Shown here: piece by piece, positions 1 through 6,199 of the stretch
Numbering within the stretch: the first letter of the stretch is position 1
How the letters are laid out: each line of letters begins with the position of its first letter
Origin: M3007 sp044350415
GTDB lineage: Bacteria; Bacteroidota; Bacteroidia; Chitinophagales; Saprospiraceae
Direction: 5' to 3'
Assembly (NCBI GenBank): GCA_044350415.1
Contig: JBILHQ010000271.1
Span: 1 to 7,110 of the forward strand
DNA length: 7,110 nt
Notes under the pieces: generated by a model
Seen by the model: only the letters and a program-made list of their open reading frames with translations
Told to the model about the DNA's origin: nothing
Databases searched by the model: none
Made by a program: the position numbers and the translations under genes

Positions 1-1346
1 TAAAATTGGTGCTTGGCGGCGTCGAAACCGATCCGGTATATTTCTCCTTTTGTATTGGACAGTTCAACGCCTAAATTGGCTTTTGGAGCTTCAGAGATAT
101 CGAAATCCAAAATCCATTCAGATTGCGCTGGTGAAAAACCGGTTTTGGACGTGAGGTCGAGGGAGCCGGCAATGGTCGTTTCCGACTGTATAAAGGATAT
201 TGCCCGAAGGGATTCGAGCTCCTTTACAGGTTGCGAGGAAAGCCGGTACCCCTCAGGCGTATTTTTCAAAATAAGCGCCCTTGGAACAGTACAGGCACTG
301 CGCCAGGCTTTGGTGGGAACCACGGTGGCGTATTCCCAGTTGCTCATCCAGCCAAGCAGCAGGCGGCGGCCATCAGATTCCAGTACATCCGACCAGGTGA
401 CGCCGGCGTAATTGTCTTTGCCGTAGTCGAGCCAAACACCGTTGCCTTTTTCGACATTTTTAGCGAAACTGGGATCCATCACGAAGTTTTTTCCATCAAA
501 ATTCCCAATAAAATACTGGGTGCCAGAGCCGCCGTTGGGCGCACCCGGATTGATATTGACAATTAATACCCATTTCTTGTCGGTGGAAGCATCTACCTGA
601 ACAGGAAACAAATCGGGGCATTCCCATACACCGCCGTGACCGCCATATTCTTTTCCGAAATTACTGAGGTGAGACCAGTTTTTTAAATTCGGGGAGCCCC
701 AAAATTCTACGTGATCGCCGACCGCTAAGGTTACGACCCATTGTTGGGAACTATTGTCCCAGATCAATTTAGGGTCGCGAATATCTTTGACATTTCCCGG
801 GTTGGGCAATACCGGATTGCCGGAATATTTTTTCCAGGTACGGCCCCGGTCGTTGCTGTAAGCAATCGCCTGGCTTTGGTAATCTTTCCGGCCTGCTTTT
901 TCGCCTGCCATATCGTGGTAGGTAAACATGGCTACCAATGGCGGTTGGCCATTTTCTCCAAAACCACTGGTGTTGTTCCGGTCCACCACTGCGCTACCCG
1001 AAAAAATATAGCCGAGGGAGTCGGGAAACAGTGCGATTGGGAGGTTTTCCCAATGAACCATGTCTTTACTGATGGCATGTGCCCAGTGCATGGGTCCCCA
1101 CACATTGCTGTCGGGATAATGCTGGTAAAAAAGGTGGTATTCACCGTCAAAGTACACCATTCCATTGGGGTCATTCATCCACTGTTGCGGTGGCGAAAAG
1201 TGGAATTGCGGGCGGTATTGTTCGTCGTAGCCAGATTGAGTTACCGGCGCGGTTACCGGGACTGGTTTTTGTTGACCCTGACAGGAGTAGAGCAGGATCG
1301 TGGAAACCAGCAAGAATAACAGCGTATTTATTTTGTTTTTATACAT
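1..1346 (-). CDS. GH32 family glycosidase lipoprotein (levanase/exo-inulinase/invertase type), 3' end outside window
   Basis: The reverse strand reads open from an ATG at 1346 to the window edge, giving 448 complete codons with no internal stop. The first 22 residues form a lipoprotein signal with a hydrophobic stretch and the lipobox LLYSC (Cys22), so the enzyme is probably anchored in the cell envelope. The GH32 hallmarks follow in order. WMNDPNG lies at residues 56-62, where Asp59 is the expected nucleophile. RDP lies at 190-192 (transition-state stabiliser), and WECPD at 241-245, where Glu242 is the expected acid/base. The family hydrolyses beta-fructosidic bonds in sucrose, inulin or levan with retention of configuration, and the sequence alone does not decide which substrate. 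The five-bladed propeller appears complete and the window ends inside the C-terminal beta-sandwich. It lies 67 bp downstream of the large glycosidase gene on the same strand, with no obvious terminator between, so co-transcription is likely. The ATG is preceded by an A-rich leader, usual in Bacteroidetes. Confidence 0.95.
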   Translation of the reverse strand, partial: MYKNKINTLLFLLVSTILLYSCQGQQKPVPVTAPVTQSGYDEQYRPQFHFSPPQQWMNDPNGMVYFDGEYHLFYQHYPDSNVWGPMHWAHAISKDMVHWENLPIALFPDSLGYIFSGSAVVDRNNTSGFGENGQPPLVAMFTYHDMAGEKAGRKDYQSQAIAYSNDRGRTWKKYSGNPVLPNPGNVKDIRDPKLIWDNSSQQWVVTLAVGDHVEFWGSPNLKNWSHLSNFGKEYGGHGGVWECPDLFPVQVDASTDKKWVLIVNINPGAPNGGSGTQYFIGNFDGKNFVMDPSFAKNVEKGNGVWLDYGKDNYAGVTWSDVLESDGRRLLLGWMSNWEYATVVPTKAWRSACTVPRALILKNTPEGYRLSSQPVKELESLRAISFIQSETTIAGSLDLTSKTGFSPAQSEWILDFDISEAPKANLGVELSNTKGEIYRIGFDAAKHQF

Positions 1347-1413
1347 GAATTATATTTTTTTTGCAACAGGTTTTTGAATTCAGGCCCCAATATAGGCAAG
1401 TGCAGTAACTCTA

Positions 1414-4098
1414 CTATTTCGGTGCCACCATCAAATAATCCAGCATCGCTGTATTCACGTCCTCATTCATATTGTTATTCCATTCTTCCAATGAAATTTT
1501 CACCGTGTTTTCCCCTTTTTTCAGGATGATGGCGCGGCTGTTGGAAAAGCCCCAATCCGACCATTCCTCTTTGCCGCGTTGGGGGAAAACCAGTACGCCG
1601 GCGTATTTGCCATTCACGGTCAGGCTTCGGATGCCGCATTTATTATCGGTATTCCAGGGGCCGCTGCCGTTGGAATAATGGACATTCAGCAAATAGGTGC
1701 CGGCATTTTCCATAGTAATTTTACACTCAATCACTTTGTTTTGAGTAGTTGAAACGGCTACAAATCCTTTCCCCGAAAAATTGGAGTAAGGTAATTCCGA
1801 AGCAGGGGCAAAATCCTCCATTTCAAATTTTATCGCAGCGTTTTGCGTAAACAAAACAGGCTCGCTGGTGAAGGATTCATTGCCCAGCGTATCCACAGCA
1901 CTCACTTTCATCTCGACTAATTTTTGCGGCCGAACGGGCGTGCCAAACCCCCTTGGCTTGGGTTGCAGTACATACTGGGTCGTCATCGTCTTTTCTACAA
2001 ACTGTCCGTTTTCGTAAATCCGGTAATGATCGGCACCTGGAACGACATCCCATTTAAGGGCACTGTATTCCATCCGTGCCTGCGGATTGGGCAGCGTGAA
2101 AAGATTAGGCACCCTGTTGATGGGCTGTTGCGAAAAATCGTTGTTTTGCAGTTGAATATCAATCGCATGAACACCCGAAATGTTGGCAGCGAAAAAGCCG
2201 TCTTTAAGCGGTTGTCCATCGAGGGTGATGGTTTGAATTTGATTGCCAAAACCATTGACGGTAATATTCAGCACGGCTTTTCTGTAATGGAAATTGGTGA
2301 GTGCCTTTTTGCCGCCATAGGATTGGGGGACAACAGGTTGAAACCGGATACCATTCGCTTCGAACGACATGCCCATAAATACCCGGTGCACCATCGCTAA
2401 ATTGCCCGCCATACTCCACAACATCCGGTCGGAGTTGATTTCGGTACCCGCAAAATCGCCCGTTTCAGCCACGAAGTTTTCATAATTGGTCAAAAACAAT
2501 GCTCCCGCCCGGTAAATGGCCGCCAAGCCCTGGTTCAACGCCTGCTCATTGCCCGCCTTCGCCGCTGCCAGGTTCCAGTAGGCCTGTACAAAAGGCCATA
2601 TCGCATTGTTGTGGTAAGGCGGAATGCCGGGAATTTGGGGATAAATACAGGTCACGCCAAAGTCGGTAATGGGCGATTTCGCCAATATCGTATCCGCCCT
2701 GTTTGGGTCTGCAACCTCAAAAATAACGGCCAGTGCCTCGCCTAATGCTTCGAACCGCGGCGACACCGTGAGATAGGGCCGGCCGTAGAGGTATTGCGCG
2801 TAGTAGCCTTTTTCGGGTAGCCATAAATACTGGTTGATGCCCGTTTTTATTTTTTCGGCGCGGTCCAGGTACACCTGATAAGGTTGGCCGAGGATTTTAG
2901 CCATATCTGCCAAAATACGGTGGGTTTGGTAATGCACGACGTTGGTTCCCAGGTTTTGGGAGACATAGATATCCATATTCGACATCCATTTGGGGTAGGT
3001 TTGTTCGCGCCAATCGAGGAAAGAGGATTCTCCGGAATACATACCCGTTTGGGCATCCTGAATCGTTTTTTCGTCGTCTTCGACTGATTTTTTAATAATT
3101 TGAAACGCCTCTTTGAGCCAGTTTTGATCGCCCGTTGCCTTATAAATTTCCCAGGCGGCCAAAGCCCAGGTGGTGCGGTCGGAAGAGACTGGCCATGCGC
3201 CGCCCGAACCAGTATCCTGGATAATACGGCCGCGTTTGACCTTTTTTCGCAGACTGGTTTTGGCAACTTCCGGTTCGTGGAAGGCAAAAGCAAGCAAGGT
3301 GCTGTAACTCACGTCGCGGGTCCAAACGCCGCCCCATTTAGCGCCCGTGCGGAAAGTGCTGTCCTTTTCGATGTTTTTAGTGGCTTCTTCGAGGGAGAGG
3401 TTGAACAGTGCATCCACGATGGGTTGATCGGATTGGTAATGCGCTCTTTGAGAAATATCGGTGTTCAGCGTCCATTCTTTTCCCTTAGCATCTGCTGCAT
3501 TGGCGGGATTGAGTTTGACCGTTAAGGTGTAGATATTATCTTTTCCGGTGTCCTTTAATTTTAATCCTTTGTTGTCGAGGTTTACAAAATCCCAGGAAAG
3601 CGGTTCTGCGCCACCAGCCACATAGAAGCCTTTGAAATCGGCTTTGGCTACTTTGGTGCCGTCAATCGCTGTGAAATACCCTTTTTCATTGAATTGTTTG
3701 ATGACCGGCGACATATCTATCCGGAAAGTGTATTCGTAATTGACCGGCAAAAAAGTAGCGGGTTTGGGCGGCTGCGGCAGAGATGGCGCACCAAAAACAA
3801 TAATCGGCGACTCATGCTCCTCACCGATGACGAGCCAGTGGTCCTTTCCCGGAAGTGACTCATTGTCTTTTTCATTGATGCTGAGTTTGAAGGTCACCAG
3901 TCTTGAAAAGGTGGCATTGGCCGGACTTTGGTAATTAGATTTGATATGGGTGGGGGAGAGGACCTGTGCCTTATATTTACCCTGGATGACTTGGGAGGGG
4001 TAGACAGAAAAAGCGGCGGATTGGTACATGGCCGATTTTTGAGCCGGTTTGCAGGCGGTTATTGACAAGAGCAGGAGGAGAGGGAGAATTTTATGCAT
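1414..4098 (-). CDS. Large lipoprotein with six-hairpin glycosidase-like core and C-terminal CBM6/35-like domain
   Basis: The protein has 894 residues. The ATG at 4098 was chosen because it begins a clean lipoprotein signal (MHKILPLLLLLSITAC, Cys16); an in-frame ATG 48 bp upstream would bury that signal. Residues about 20-220 look like one or two beta-sandwich modules, the second with an FYVAGGAEPLSWD stretch typical of starch-binding or E-set domains. Residues about 225-590 form the probable (alpha/alpha)6 core, with GGVWTRD (256-262), GAWPVSSDRTTWALAAW (about 300-316), FLDWREQ (360-366), YHNNAIWPF (495-503) and GTEINSDRMLWS (551-562). Asp362 and Glu553 are candidate catalytic acids, an inference by analogy with glycogen-debranching, GH63 and MGH1-like enzymes. 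A fibronectin III-like segment (about 660-750) and a CBM6/35-like module (about 756-894, ending AMLDYLMVAPK) follow. The fold class is fairly secure; the family and substrate are not. The neighbouring GH32 gene suggests a shared glycan. GH37, GH100 and GH78 were considered, but their signature motifs are absent. Confidence 0.8.
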   Translation of the reverse strand: MHKILPLLLLLSITACKPAQKSAMYQSAAFSVYPSQVIQGKYKAQVLSPTHIKSNYQSPANATFSRLVTFKLSINEKDNESLPGKDHWLVIGEEHESPIIVFGAPSLPQPPKPATFLPVNYEYTFRIDMSPVIKQFNEKGYFTAIDGTKVAKADFKGFYVAGGAEPLSWDFVNLDNKGLKLKDTGKDNIYTLTVKLNPANAADAKGKEWTLNTDISQRAHYQSDQPIVDALFNLSLEEATKNIEKDSTFRTGAKWGGVWTRDVSYSTLLAFAFHEPEVAKTSLRKKVKRGRIIQDTGSGGAWPVSSDRTTWALAAWEIYKATGDQNWLKEAFQIIKKSVEDDEKTIQDAQTGMYSGESSFLDWREQTYPKWMSNMDIYVSQNLGTNVVHYQTHRILADMAKILGQPYQVYLDRAEKIKTGINQYLWLPEKGYYAQYLYGRPYLTVSPRFEALGEALAVIFEVADPNRADTILAKSPITDFGVTCIYPQIPGIPPYHNNAIWPFVQAYWNLAAAKAGNEQALNQGLAAIYRAGALFLTNYENFVAETGDFAGTEINSDRMLWSMAGNLAMVHRVFMGMSFEANGIRFQPVVPQSYGGKKALTNFHYRKAVLNITVNGFGNQIQTITLDGQPLKDGFFAANISGVHAIDIQLQNNDFSQQPINRVPNLFTLPNPQARMEYSALKWDVVPGADHYRIYENGQFVEKTMTTQYVLQPKPRGFGTPVRPQKLVEMKVSAVDTLGNESFTSEPVLFTQNAAIKFEMEDFAPASELPYSNFSGKGFVAVSTTQNKVIECKITMENAGTYLLNVHYSNGSGPWNTDNKCGIRSLTVNGKYAGVLVFPQRGKEEWSDWGFSNSRAIILKKGENTVKISLEEWNNNMNEDVNTAMLDYLMVAPK

Positions 4099-4159
4099 AG
4101 TGCTGCCGGTTTGTAATTTCGGGATGCAAGGTAGGGAGAAAAACAATCTGGTTTTTTAA

Positions 4160-4167
4160 TACCTTTG
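4160..4167 (+). promoter_or_regulatory. Candidate Bacteroidetes -7 promoter element (TACCTTTG)
   Basis: TACCTTTG matches the TAnnTTTG -7 consensus of the Bacteroidetes primary sigma factor exactly. It lies about 67 bp upstream of the ATG of the lipoprotein gene at 4234, which would give a leader of roughly 60 nt. No convincing TTG-type -33 element is visible 19-21 bp upstream, so the call rests on the -7 box and its position in a divergent intergenic region. Confidence 0.45.
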
Positions 4168-4176
4168 TTGTATACT

Positions 4177-4186
4177 ATTGTACAAT
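4177..4186. promoter_or_regulatory. Perfect 10-bp palindrome ATTGTACAAT, possible operator
   Basis: ATTGTACAAT is its own reverse complement. It sits just downstream of the candidate -7 box and so close to the expected transcription start, in the region between two divergent genes. A smaller palindrome, GTATAC, lies at 4170-4175. The position suits a repressor site acting on either gene. A 10-bp AT-rich palindrome can also arise by chance, and no regulator gene is seen nearby. Confidence 0.25.
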
Positions 4187-4233
4187 CAAATAATGATTTC
4201 AGAATTCTTCTTTTACAAAATGACACCCATACC

Positions 4234-4968
4234 ATGAATAATTTCCACCTTGCTCCACTGTTTTTCTTTGGTATATTGCTCCTTATTGGAACTTCCTGTG
4301 GCTACCAATCCATGCCGCGTGCGACCGGCCCTGGTTACGGTGATTACGGTGGCGAGACGATCGGCTCTTCGCTTTTTGATTATAAGGAGCGCAGCATCAG
4401 TGAGGCGGATATTCAACGTATCCTGGATGGCAAAATCAAATTGCAGGACACTGTGCGGGTGGCGATTTACCAGGACATGGGTTCCTCGGCCAATACCCGG
4501 GGGATGTGGCATGCCGGGTTTGATGAAGAACGCCTGAAAAGTAATCAGGCGATGATCGATTCACTTTCAATTGCCCTTCGCCGGTCGGGTCGGGTGGGCA
4601 AAGTGATATTGATGCCGTCCATGATGGTGGGTAATGCGCCGGATATCCATCGTTTGCGCGAATCGGCCGTTCGGTTACAGGCAGATATGCTCCTGGTGTT
4701 TTCCTTAAAAGCCGATTTGTTTTACCGCTATAAGTCCTTTAAAAAGGACGACGCCAAGGCGTATGCCACCTGCCAGTCGGTGCTGATGGATATCCGGACC
4801 GGCGTTATTCCGCATACTGAAGTCGTGACGCGTGAATTTTACGGCAAAAAAGAAGCGGGCGACCTGACCCTGGATGATATGCGTCGTCGGGTGCAAAATC
4901 AGGCGATGTTGTTGACGATTAGTGAGACGGGGCGGAGTGTGGAGCGGTTTTTTAGAAGAGATGAATAG
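4234..4968 (+). CDS. Lipoprotein of unknown function (244 aa)
   Basis: I do not recognise this family with confidence. The ATG at 4234 starts a lipoprotein signal peptide with a strong hydrophobic run (LFFFGILLLIG) and the lipobox GTSC (Cys22). An upstream TTG in the same frame (4165) would add 23 residues ahead of the signal and overlaps the promoter box, so it was rejected. After Cys22 comes a Gly/Tyr-rich linker (about 28-45), then a mixed alpha/beta domain with SSLFDY (about 45-50), a short strand (VRVAIYQ), a helix (about 100-116), a strand and loop (KVILMPSMM), a hydrophobic strand (ADMLLVFSLKADL) and another strand (VLMDIRTGVI). The alternation resembles periplasmic alpha/beta folds, and the spacing of these pieces is loosely reminiscent of rhombotarget-type lipoproteins, which is a weak analogy. 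No catalytic motif is visible. The gene stands alone on the plus strand, divergent from the glycosidase gene and convergent with the toxin-like pair. Confidence 0.85.
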   Translation: MNNFHLAPLFFFGILLLIGTSCGYQSMPRATGPGYGDYGGETIGSSLFDYKERSISEADIQRILDGKIKLQDTVRVAIYQDMGSSANTRGMWHAGFDEERLKSNQAMIDSLSIALRRSGRVGKVILMPSMMVGNAPDIHRLRESAVRLQADMLLVFSLKADLFYRYKSFKKDDAKAYATCQSVLMDIRTGVIPHTEVVTREFYGKKEAGDLTLDDMRRRVQNQAMLLTISETGRSVERFFRRDE

Positions 4969-4974
4969 AAATAA

Positions 4975-5002
4975 CGAACACCGAATATCGAACACCGAAT
5001 AT
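4975..5002 (+). repeat. Two perfect tandem copies of a 14-bp unit (CGAACACCGAATAT)
   Basis: Positions 4975-4988 and 4989-5002 are identical 14-bp copies. Each consists of two related heptads that share CGAA and differ in the last three bases (CAC or TAT). The array starts 6 bp after the stop codon of the upstream lipoprotein gene. The related right-hand array (5091-5125) is more degenerate, which suggests that the left side was duplicated more recently or homogenised. Confidence 0.85.
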
Positions 5003-5049
5003 CGAAGTAACGTAGCGTACACCCATTAGTGTCTAAAATCAAGTAAAAA

Positions 5050-5071
5050 CCTAAAGTAGCCCCCATTTAGG
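5050..5071. other. Small stem-loop at the apex of the inverted repeat
   Basis: CCTAAA (5050-5055) pairs with TTTAGG (5066-5071) around a 10-base loop rich in C. It lies within the spacer between the two heptad arms and would cap the larger cruciform or RNA hairpin. Six AU-rich pairs are weak alone; the placement inside a larger symmetric structure is what makes it worth recording. Confidence 0.35.
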
Positions 5072-5125
5072 CCCGCTCTACGCTACTTCGGCGTTCGATA
5101 TTCGGTGTTCGGTATTCGATATTCC

Positions 5126-5142
5126 TCTACGGAAAAAGTAGA
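5126..5142. other. Short hairpin TCTAC/GTAGA after the repeat
   Basis: TCTAC (5126-5130) and GTAGA (5138-5142) can pair around a 7-base A-rich loop directly after the right arm of the inverted repeat. It may form part of the same structure or of the 3' untranslated region of the minus-strand pair. No clear T-tract follows on either strand, so it is not a standard intrinsic terminator. Confidence 0.25.
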
Positions 5143-5198
5143 AAATCGTTATTGGTGTTCATCTAATACATTGAATATCAAGTAAATTGTCTCCGATC

Positions 5199-5522
5199 TC
5201 ACGTTAATTGTATACCCTCAGTATCGTTCCCTGGCGGAAAACATCCATTTTGTTCCTTATAACCCAGATTCATACTGTCTTCAATTTTTTTGGCAGCAAT
5301 ACGTCCGGGTATTTCTGTAGCGATAATATTAGCAAAAAAACGAAGCCATCTCACAGCGCGATTGAGTTCTCTGACCTGGCGTTGTGCGCGGGGAGAAGTT
5401 CCATCATCATTTAGTGGTTCACCACAAATACCATATTTATACACATCCTCATATTCTCTGTCCCTTATTTCATACACATGGTGTTCCGCTTCATTATCAT
5501 TCCGGTTGCCGTGTTTTTTCAT
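5199..5522 (-). CDS. Small protein resembling a URI/GIY-YIG-fold toxin nuclease domain (107 aa)
   Basis: The body of this protein matches the pattern I know from C-terminal toxin domains of polymorphic and Rhs-type toxins with a URI (UvrC/Intron endonuclease) fold. VYEI (16-19) and VYKYGI (27-32) are the paired strands corresponding to the GIY and YIG motifs. A conserved-looking SPRAQRQV (43-50) follows, then PGR (72-74), Glu81 as candidate metal ligand, Tyr88, and the closing PPGN (96-99). Such domains cut nucleic acid. No delivery domain, signal peptide or transmembrane segment is present, so this is a free-standing cassette, either an orphan toxin tip or a cytoplasmic enzyme. The ATG at 5522 lies 1 bp beyond the stop of the DUF4240-like gene, so both are probably translated from one mRNA. 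The sequence is AT-rich: two 60-base lines counted by hand gave 33% and 35% G+C, against 58-65% in lines of flanking genes. The family call is by eye and moderately sure. Confidence 0.65.
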   Translation of the reverse strand: MKKHGNRNDNEAEHHVYEIRDREYEDVYKYGICGEPLNDDGTSPRAQRQVRELNRAVRWLRFFANIIATEIPGRIAAKKIEDSMNLGYKEQNGCFPPGNDTEGIQLT

Positions 5523-5523
5523 T

Positions 5524-6132
5524 TTACTTCCCCGGGGTAATAATTCTTTCTTTGATGGTCTTTACTCCAGGCCAACCCTCTTTGTTACTAAAAGTTTCGT
5601 ACCAGGTTGAAGGGAAGTAGTCGAGGTGGTCTTCTCCTGTTTTTACCTTCCAGGCCTTGTCAGGTAGATACAACAAGGTCTCAAAAGTAAATTCTTTAGG
5701 TATTTTTTCGGGTTGCTCCATGACTTCCTCAAAAAAGTGTTTCCCATTAGCCACTACACCACAACGTGCGTAAAGAAAATCATCAACAGAGAAAGGTGCA
5801 TCTTTGGAATACTGATTGCTACCTAATTGCTCCGCAAAACGTAGTCCATCGAGTGCATATAGTTTTTCATTCAACTGATCGTGAAATATGCAAATATCTG
5901 CTTTAGAAAAATGGCTTAAGGCTGCTATTGCAGGCTGAATTATTTCGAGGTGACGTTCTTTGTTCCAGTCGAACAGGTCAATGATTGCCCAAAATTGCGC
6001 TTCATCCATACCTCCGCTGTGAAGGCTGTTATCTGCATCAATATGCAGCGTGGCATTCGGGTACTTTGTTTGTAAATCCTGAATAGCGGCAATGGTCGCT
6101 TCGCGGAGTGGTATTTCCAGTATTTTTGTCAT
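5524..6132 (-). CDS. DUF4240-like protein (202 aa)
   Basis: Residues about 42-175 fit the DUF4240 pattern: MDEAQFWAIIDLF (42-54), a helix with PAIAALSHFS (67-76), a second helix with FHDQLNEKLYALDG (83-96), and a FSVDDFLYARCGVVANGK stretch (114-131) followed by FFEEVMEQPEKIPKE. The biochemical role of the family is unknown. Ahead of it sits an N-terminal piece of about 40 residues (KILEIPLREATIAAIQDLQ, then KYPNATLHID) that looks like a separate small helix-strand module. No signal peptide or membrane segment is present, so the protein is probably cytoplasmic. It is the first gene of a pair with the toxin-like gene 1 bp downstream. An immunity or neutralising role is a reasonable inference from this pairing, but the gene order is the reverse of the usual toxin-then-immunity arrangement. 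The ATG at 6132 is supported by a promoter-like box about 30 bp upstream. Confidence 0.8.
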   Translation of the reverse strand: MTKILEIPLREATIAAIQDLQTKYPNATLHIDADNSLHSGGMDEAQFWAIIDLFDWNKERHLEIIQPAIAALSHFSKADICIFHDQLNEKLYALDGLRFAEQLGSNQYSKDAPFSVDDFLYARCGVVANGKHFFEEVMEQPEKIPKEFTFETLLYLPDKAWKVKTGEDHLDYFPSTWYETFSNKEGWPGVKTIKERIITPGK

Positions 6133-6162
6133 TTGACTGAAATTCTTGGATAAAAGATGCTA

Positions 6163-6170
6163 CAAAAATA
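6163..6170 (-). promoter_or_regulatory. Candidate Bacteroidetes -7 promoter element for the DUF4240/toxin-like pair
   Basis: Read on the minus strand, the sequence is TATTTTTG, an exact match to TAnnTTTG. It lies 30 bp ahead of the ATG at 6132 and after the stop of the upstream nuclease gene, which implies a leader of about 25 nt. No good -33 element is seen at the normal spacing. It suggests that the pair can be transcribed separately from the nuclease gene. Confidence 0.45.
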
Positions 6171-6199
6171 AGGATTTTTAGCCAATGGGTGACGAATGA

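Larger units (their letters stand above)
4975..5125. repeat. Long inverted repeat with arms made of 7-bp units
   Basis: The left arm (4975-5019) reads CGAACAC, CGAATAT, CGAACAC, CGAATAT, then CGAAGTA and GTAGCGTA. The right arm (5079-5125), read on the reverse strand, contains GTAGCGTA, CGAAGTA and the units CGAACGC, CGAATAT, CGAACAC, CGAATAC and GGAATAT. GTAGCGTA at 5012-5019 pairs exactly with TACGCTAC at 5079-5086, and CGAAGTA at 5003-5009 with TACTTCG at 5084-5090. The heptads CGAACAC-CGAATAT pair fully if the CGAACGC unit is bulged out. The spacer is about 59 bp. The element fills the gap between two convergent genes, so it could act as a bidirectional transcription terminator, an RNA structure, or a REP/MITE-like mobile repeat. 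No transposase is present. Confidence 0.8.

Noticed and set aside
741..1319. 192-codon open frame on the plus strand opposite the GH32 gene
   Set aside because: The minus strand here encodes unmistakable GH32 motifs (WMNDPNG, RDP, WECPD) without interruption; the plus frame is a shadow with no recognisable domain.
4099..4146. Longer N-terminus for the six-hairpin glycosidase starting at 4146
   Set aside because: The 16 extra residues would precede a complete lipoprotein signal peptide that starts properly at 4098.
4975..5125. CRISPR array
   Set aside because: The repeats are only 7 or 14 bp, directly abutting without spacers, and arranged as inverted arms; no cas gene is present.
5038..5186. 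10-bp direct repeat ATCAAGTAAA at 5038-5047 and 5177-5186, as a possible target-site duplication
   Set aside because: One copy lies inside the inverted-repeat spacer rather than flanking the element, and the motif is short and AT-rich, so chance is likely.
4969..5198. Insertion sequence or transposase remnant
   Set aside because: No open frame resembling a transposase and no flanking target duplication could be seen.
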